From: DASYAE01 sp036501535
Lineage (GTDB): Bacteria; Actinomycetota; Actinomycetes; Streptomycetales; Catenulisporaceae
Assembly (NCBI GenBank): GCA_036501535.1
Contig: DASYAE010000189.1
Location: 1-10,092, forward strand
DNA length: 10,092 nt
Direction of reading: 5' to 3'
Shown: in pieces, positions 7,457-10,092 of the stretch
Layout of the letters: every line of letters begins with the position of its first letter
How positions within the stretch are numbered: position 1 is the stretch's first letter
The notes under the pieces: model-generated
The model's input: only the letters and a program-made list of their open reading frames with translations
Told to the model about the DNA's origin: nothing
Databases searched by the model: none
Made by a program: the position numbers and the translations under genes

Positions 7457-8119
7457 GTGACGATCAGGGTGGTCCTCGCCGAGGACAACTACCTGCTGCG
7501 CGCCGGGACCTCCGCACTGCTCGGCGCGCTCGAGGAGGTGGAGCTGGTCGCCGCGGTCGACTCCCTGGAGACGCTGCTCGCGGCGGTCGAGGAGCACCGG
7601 CCGGACGTCGTCATCACCGACATCAGGATGCCGCCGGGGCACAGCACCGAGGGCCTGACCGCCGCCGCGCGGATCCGCGCGTCGTACCCGGGAACCGGCG
7701 TCATCCTGCTGACCCAGTTCGCCGACCCGCAGTACGCCTACGAGTTCCTGCGCGGGGGCGCCTCCGGCGCGGGATATCTGCTCAAGGAGCGCATCGGCGA
7801 CGTCTCCGAGCTCGAGCGCTCCCTGCAGCAGGTGGCCTCCGGCGGCTCGGCGCTCGACCCGCAGCTCGTGGAGGCGCTGCTGACCCGGACCGAGAAGGCC
7901 GCCGGCTCGCCGCTGGCCGCGCTCACCCCGCGCGAGCGCGAGGTGCTCGAGCAGATGGCGCAGGGCAAGAGCAACGCCGCCATCGCCAAGGCGCTGTTCC
8001 TGACCGAGCGCGCGGTCCAGAAGCATATCAACTCCCTGTTCTCGAAGCTGGGCCTCGGCGAGGCCGGCGAGCGCGACCGGCGGGTGACCGCCGTGCTGAC
8101 GCTGCTTCAGTCTCGATAA
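7457..8119 (+). CDS. NarL/FixJ-family response regulator (receiver plus LuxR-type HTH)
   Basis: This 220-aa regulator probably receives phosphate from the divergent kinase pair and controls transcription. The receiver domain spans about 1-120, with the acidic pair E9/D10, phospho-acceptor D55 (VVITDIRMP), the switch residue T86 (LLTQF) and K110 (GYLLKE), so phosphorylation chemistry is intact. The LuxR-type helix-turn-helix spans about 152-215, starting LTPREREVLEQMAQGKSN and running through the recognition-helix segment TERAVQKHINSLFSKLGL. The length is normal for the family. The GTG at 7457 is preceded by AGGGGAG (7445-7451) with 5 nt spacing; no ATG fits the conserved N-terminal strand TIRVVLAEDN. 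Its last codons and stop are part of a short tandem repeat continuing downstream. Its position next to a HisKA_3 kinase, the class that usually partners NarL-type regulators, supports a cognate system. Target genes are unknown. Confidence 0.94.
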   Translation: MTIRVVLAEDNYLLRAGTSALLGALEEVELVAAVDSLETLLAAVEEHRPDVVITDIRMPPGHSTEGLTAAARIRASYPGTGVILLTQFADPQYAYEFLRGGASGAGYLLKERIGDVSELERSLQQVASGGSALDPQLVEALLTRTEKAAGSPLAALTPREREVLEQMAQGKSNAAIAKALFLTERAVQKHINSLFSKLGLGEAGERDRRVTAVLTLLQSR

Positions 8120-8176
8120 GCCCAGTCGATGAGCACAGTCGATGAGCACGGTCCGATAAGCACAGCCCGATGAGAA
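8108..8176 (+). repeat. Five-copy short tandem repeat, 13-15 bp units, at the end of the response regulator gene
   Basis: The units are CAGTCTCGATAAGCC (8108-8122), CAGTCGATGAGCA twice in perfect tandem (8123-8135, 8136-8148), CGGTCCGATAAGCA (8149-8162) and CAGCCCGATGAGAA (8163-8176). The core shared by all copies is CGATRAG. The first unit holds the last three sense codons and the stop of the response regulator gene. The array is less GC-rich than its surroundings. There are no spacers of CRISPR type. It could be slipped-strand expansion, or a cluster of direct binding sites. Confidence 0.75.
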
Positions 8177-8217
8177 CACAGCACGCTACGCCTGCGGAAG
8201 GGAGCGTGCGCCCCGCC

Positions 8218-8247
8218 TTGACGTGTCCCGGACGAACCCTTTAGGGG
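8218..8247 (+). promoter_or_regulatory. Candidate vegetative promoter for the lipoprotein gene
   Basis: TTGACG (8218-8223) matches the -35 hexamer of the main actinomycete sigma factor. TAGGGG (8242-8247) lies 18 bp downstream and resembles the TAGRRT-like -10, though it lacks the final T. Transcription would start near 8253-8256, giving a leader of roughly 125 nt before the GTG at 8381. The -35 is good and the -10 weak, so this is a plausible but unproven call. Confidence 0.35.
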
Positions 8248-8261
8248 GTGCAGACACCCCC
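8244..8261. promoter_or_regulatory. Perfect inverted repeat overlapping the candidate -10 (possible operator)
   Basis: GGGGGTG (8244-8250) and CACCCCC (8255-8261) are exact reverse complements around CAGA. The repeat overlaps the candidate -10 and start point of the lipoprotein promoter, the position expected of a repressor site. A second, mutually exclusive pairing is possible between CCC (8237-8239) and GGG (8244-8246) around TTTA. No T-tract follows, so it is a poor match to an intrinsic terminator for the response regulator gene, but that role is not excluded. Confidence 0.45.
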
Positions 8262-8380
8262 GCCCGATCCGCATGCCTGCATGATCCCTTTCCCGCCGCG
8301 CCGCGCGCAGTATCGAAGTCGTAGGCGAACGAGCCCGTAAGGCATCGAACACCAAGCGGACATCAAGGGGAGTGGGGACC

Positions 8381-10092
8381 GTGAATCACAGGCTCTTCAT
8401 CGGCGTCATCGCCGCGGCGACACTGGGCACGGCGGCGCTGGCCGGCTGCGACCCGGTCGGCGGCGGCGGCCAGGGCTCGGGCCCGCCGTCGTTCGTCCAG
8501 CCGGGCAACTACGCGTTCAAGACCGTCGACGACCCGGCCGACCCGACGTTCAACCAGCTGCTCGGGATCAGCGGCCGGGACATCATCGCCGGGTACTTCG
8601 GCTCCGGCGCGGCCGGCCACCCGAACCAGGGCTATCGCGTCGCGACGGACGCGATCACGAACTTCGTCAACGAGAACTACCCCGGCTCGGTGCAGACGCA
8701 GGTCACCGGTGTCAACGACCAAGACCTGACGGTCGGGTTCTTCTCCACCATGAACAACGCGAACAACACCAACGACAACACCGGCTTCTACCGCGTGAAC
8801 GGCAGCTACCACAGCGTCGCGTTCCCGACCAACAGCAACGCCAATCCGCCGGTGAACCAGCTGCTCGGCGTGAACGACAGCGACGAGGCGGTCGGCTTCT
8901 ACACCGACGCGCAGGGCAACAACCACGGGTACGAGTACTCCATCGGGTCGCACAAGTTCCGCACCATCAACCTCGCCAGCCAGGGCGTGACCAGCTTCAC
9001 CGCGGCCGGGATCAACAACCGCGGCGACATCGCAGGGTTCTTCACCAGCAGCGGCGGCGCGCAGAACGCCTTCCTGCTCTCCGCGAACGGCAAGCCGACG
9101 GTCCTGGCCTTCCCGGGCGCCACGACGACGCAGGCCCTCGGCGTCAACGACCACGACGAGGTCGTCGGGGTCTACCAGACCGGCACCGGCGGCAGCGCGC
9201 AGATGCACGGGTTCACCTGGACCTCGGGCGGTTTGTACAAGACCGTCGACGACCCGAACGGGGTCGGCGCGACCACCGTCAACGGCGTGAACGACCAGGG
9301 CGACCTCGTAGGCTTCTACACCGACTCGGCCGGCAACACCGACGGCATGCTCGCCACCCCGAGCACCGCCCAGCCCAGCCCGACGTCCAGCGGAACCGGC
9401 ATGGGCAGCGCGAGCACATCCGCGTCCGCCTCGGCGAGCGGAATGCCCAGTTCCTCCTCGAGCGGCTCCGGCCAGGCCTTCAACGAGAAGCTGAACCTGC
9501 AGCCGATGCCGCAGGGCACTGTCACCCTGAGCCATGAGTCCGACGGCACGCTGCAGGCGCACGTGGACGTGACGGGGCTGACGCCCGGATCGCAGCACAC
9601 CGTCGAGATCGACCCGGCGAGCGGCAACGGCCAGGCCGTCGAGTTCGGGGTCCTGACCGCCGACGCGAACGGGAACGCGGACACCACTCTGAGCTCCACC
9701 GCGCCGATGAGCTCGATGCCTGAGGGCGGGCGCCTCCTGATCCGCCTCGGCGCGGCCTCCGGCGGCTCCTTCAGCAGCACCCTGACCGCCGAGCCGATCG
9801 CCCAGACCGACGTGCTGCCCACGAGCCTCGAGCGCTCCCAGCAGTTCCAGCTCGACGCGGTGGACGTGGACACCAACGGCAACAGCCTGGGGCAGCTCGA
9901 GGGCAGCGCCACCGTCTCGTACAACCCGTCCGCGCAGACGATCACCGTCACGGTGAACGCCAGCGGCCTGACCCCCGGCTCGCACGCGGCCCACATCCAC
10001 TCCGGCAGCTGCCAGTCCCAGGGCGCGGTGCTTTACATGCTGATGGACTTCCAGGCCGACGCGAACGGCAACATCGTCGGCCAGACGCGCAC
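8381..10092 (+). CDS. Secreted lipoprotein with HAF-type propeller repeats and C-terminal CHRD-like domains (3' end outside window)
   Basis: The frame is open from GTG 8381 to the window edge, giving 570 residues without a stop. The N-terminus is a lipoprotein signal: NHR, a hydrophobic stretch, and lipobox LAGC with C23, so the protein is probably anchored outside the membrane. Residues about 45-325 hold six repeats spaced 44-53 aa, each centred on a GVNDxxxxVGFY-like motif (62-73, 110-121, 163-174, 210-221, 254-265, 302-313), typical of HAF-repeat proteins and probably a beta-propeller. A Ser/Gly/Ala-rich linker spans 333-364. Two related beta units follow. The second (about 508-570) has GLTPGSHAAHIHSGSC (529-544) and resembles a CHRD domain; the first (about 378-457) shares GLTPGS but lacks the histidines. 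The start has GGGGAG (8367-8372) 8 nt upstream; an in-frame GTG at 8372 is too close to it. It is probably a binding or surface protein; no enzymatic role is evident. Confidence 0.85.
   Translation, partial: MNHRLFIGVIAAATLGTAALAGCDPVGGGGQGSGPPSFVQPGNYAFKTVDDPADPTFNQLLGISGRDIIAGYFGSGAAGHPNQGYRVATDAITNFVNENYPGSVQTQVTGVNDQDLTVGFFSTMNNANNTNDNTGFYRVNGSYHSVAFPTNSNANPPVNQLLGVNDSDEAVGFYTDAQGNNHGYEYSIGSHKFRTINLASQGVTSFTAAGINNRGDIAGFFTSSGGAQNAFLLSANGKPTVLAFPGATTTQALGVNDHDEVVGVYQTGTGGSAQMHGFTWTSGGLYKTVDDPNGVGATTVNGVNDQGDLVGFYTDSAGNTDGMLATPSTAQPSPTSSGTGMGSASTSASASASGMPSSSSSGSGQAFNEKLNLQPMPQGTVTLSHESDGTLQAHVDVTGLTPGSQHTVEIDPASGNGQAVEFGVLTADANGNADTTLSSTAPMSSMPEGGRLLIRLGAASGGSFSSTLTAEPIAQTDVLPTSLERSQQFQLDAVDVDTNGNSLGQLEGSATVSYNPSAQTITVTVNASGLTPGSHAAHIHSGSCQSQGAVLYMLMDFQADANGNIVGQTR

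Noticed and set aside
8108..8176. CRISPR-like array
   Set aside because: The repeats are directly adjacent with no unique spacers, the units are only 13-15 bp, and there are no cas genes nearby.
8244..8261. Intrinsic terminator for the response regulator gene
   Set aside because: The stem is only 7 bp and no T-run follows, and it overlaps a candidate promoter, so operator is the preferred reading. Terminator was not called but is not excluded.
8272..8283. 12-bp palindrome CATGC-CT-GCATG in the lipoprotein leader
   Set aside because: It is short and isolated, with a 2-nt centre and no relation to a promoter element. I could not separate it from chance.
8363..10000. Long minus-strand open frame (545 codons) opposite the lipoprotein
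   Set aside because: It is Arg/Gly/Val-rich with no domain motifs, and it lies opposite a plus-strand frame with a signal peptide, lipobox, ordered repeats and a ribosome binding site. It is a composition artefact.

Overview
This window comes from a very GC-rich actinomycete. The support is codon use with G or C at nearly every third position, several GTG starts, Shine-Dalgarno sequences of the GGAGG type, a Tat-exported glycosidase, an AfsR-like SARP regulator and NarL-type two-component genes. A streptomycete- or Catenulispora-like host is plausible, but the sequence alone does not fix the genus. I see no mobile element, CRISPR array, tRNA or rRNA.

Layout from left to right: (1) 19-1239, minus strand, a Tat-exported GH3 glycosidase of the NagZ type whose usual Asp/His acid-base dyad is missing. 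(2) 1240-1859, a 620-bp divergent gap containing a perfect 11-bp-stem inverted repeat. (3) 1860-4673, plus strand, a 937-aa AfsR-like regulator with SARP, NB-ARC and TPR parts. (4) 7367 down to 4690, minus strand, two tandem membrane histidine kinases whose genes overlap in a GTGA. (5) 7457-8119, plus strand, a NarL-family response regulator read divergently from the kinases. (6) 8120-8380, a spacer with a short tandem repeat, a candidate promoter and an inverted repeat. (7) 8381 to the right edge, plus strand, a large lipoprotein that continues beyond the window.

The most notable locus is the two-component set at 4690-8119. The downstream kinase has every catalytic motif. The upstream kinase has the same architecture (two membrane helices, linker, GAF-like region, dimerisation helices, ATPase-like end) but has lost the phospho-accepting histidine, the N-box asparagine and the G1 glycine box. 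The two are translationally coupled, so I infer co-production and probably a heteromeric sensor of one active kinase and one pseudokinase, signalling to the adjacent regulator. The regulator's phosphorylation site and DNA-binding domain are intact.

The lipoprotein combines six propeller-like repeats of the HAF type, a Ser-rich linker, and two related C-terminal beta repeats, the second resembling a CHRD domain. It may be a target or partner of the neighbouring two-component system, but only proximity and a palindrome over its candidate promoter suggest this. The SARP regulator converges on the kinase operon with 16 bp between the stop codons. Nothing in the sequence ties it or the glycosidase functionally to the two-component genes.
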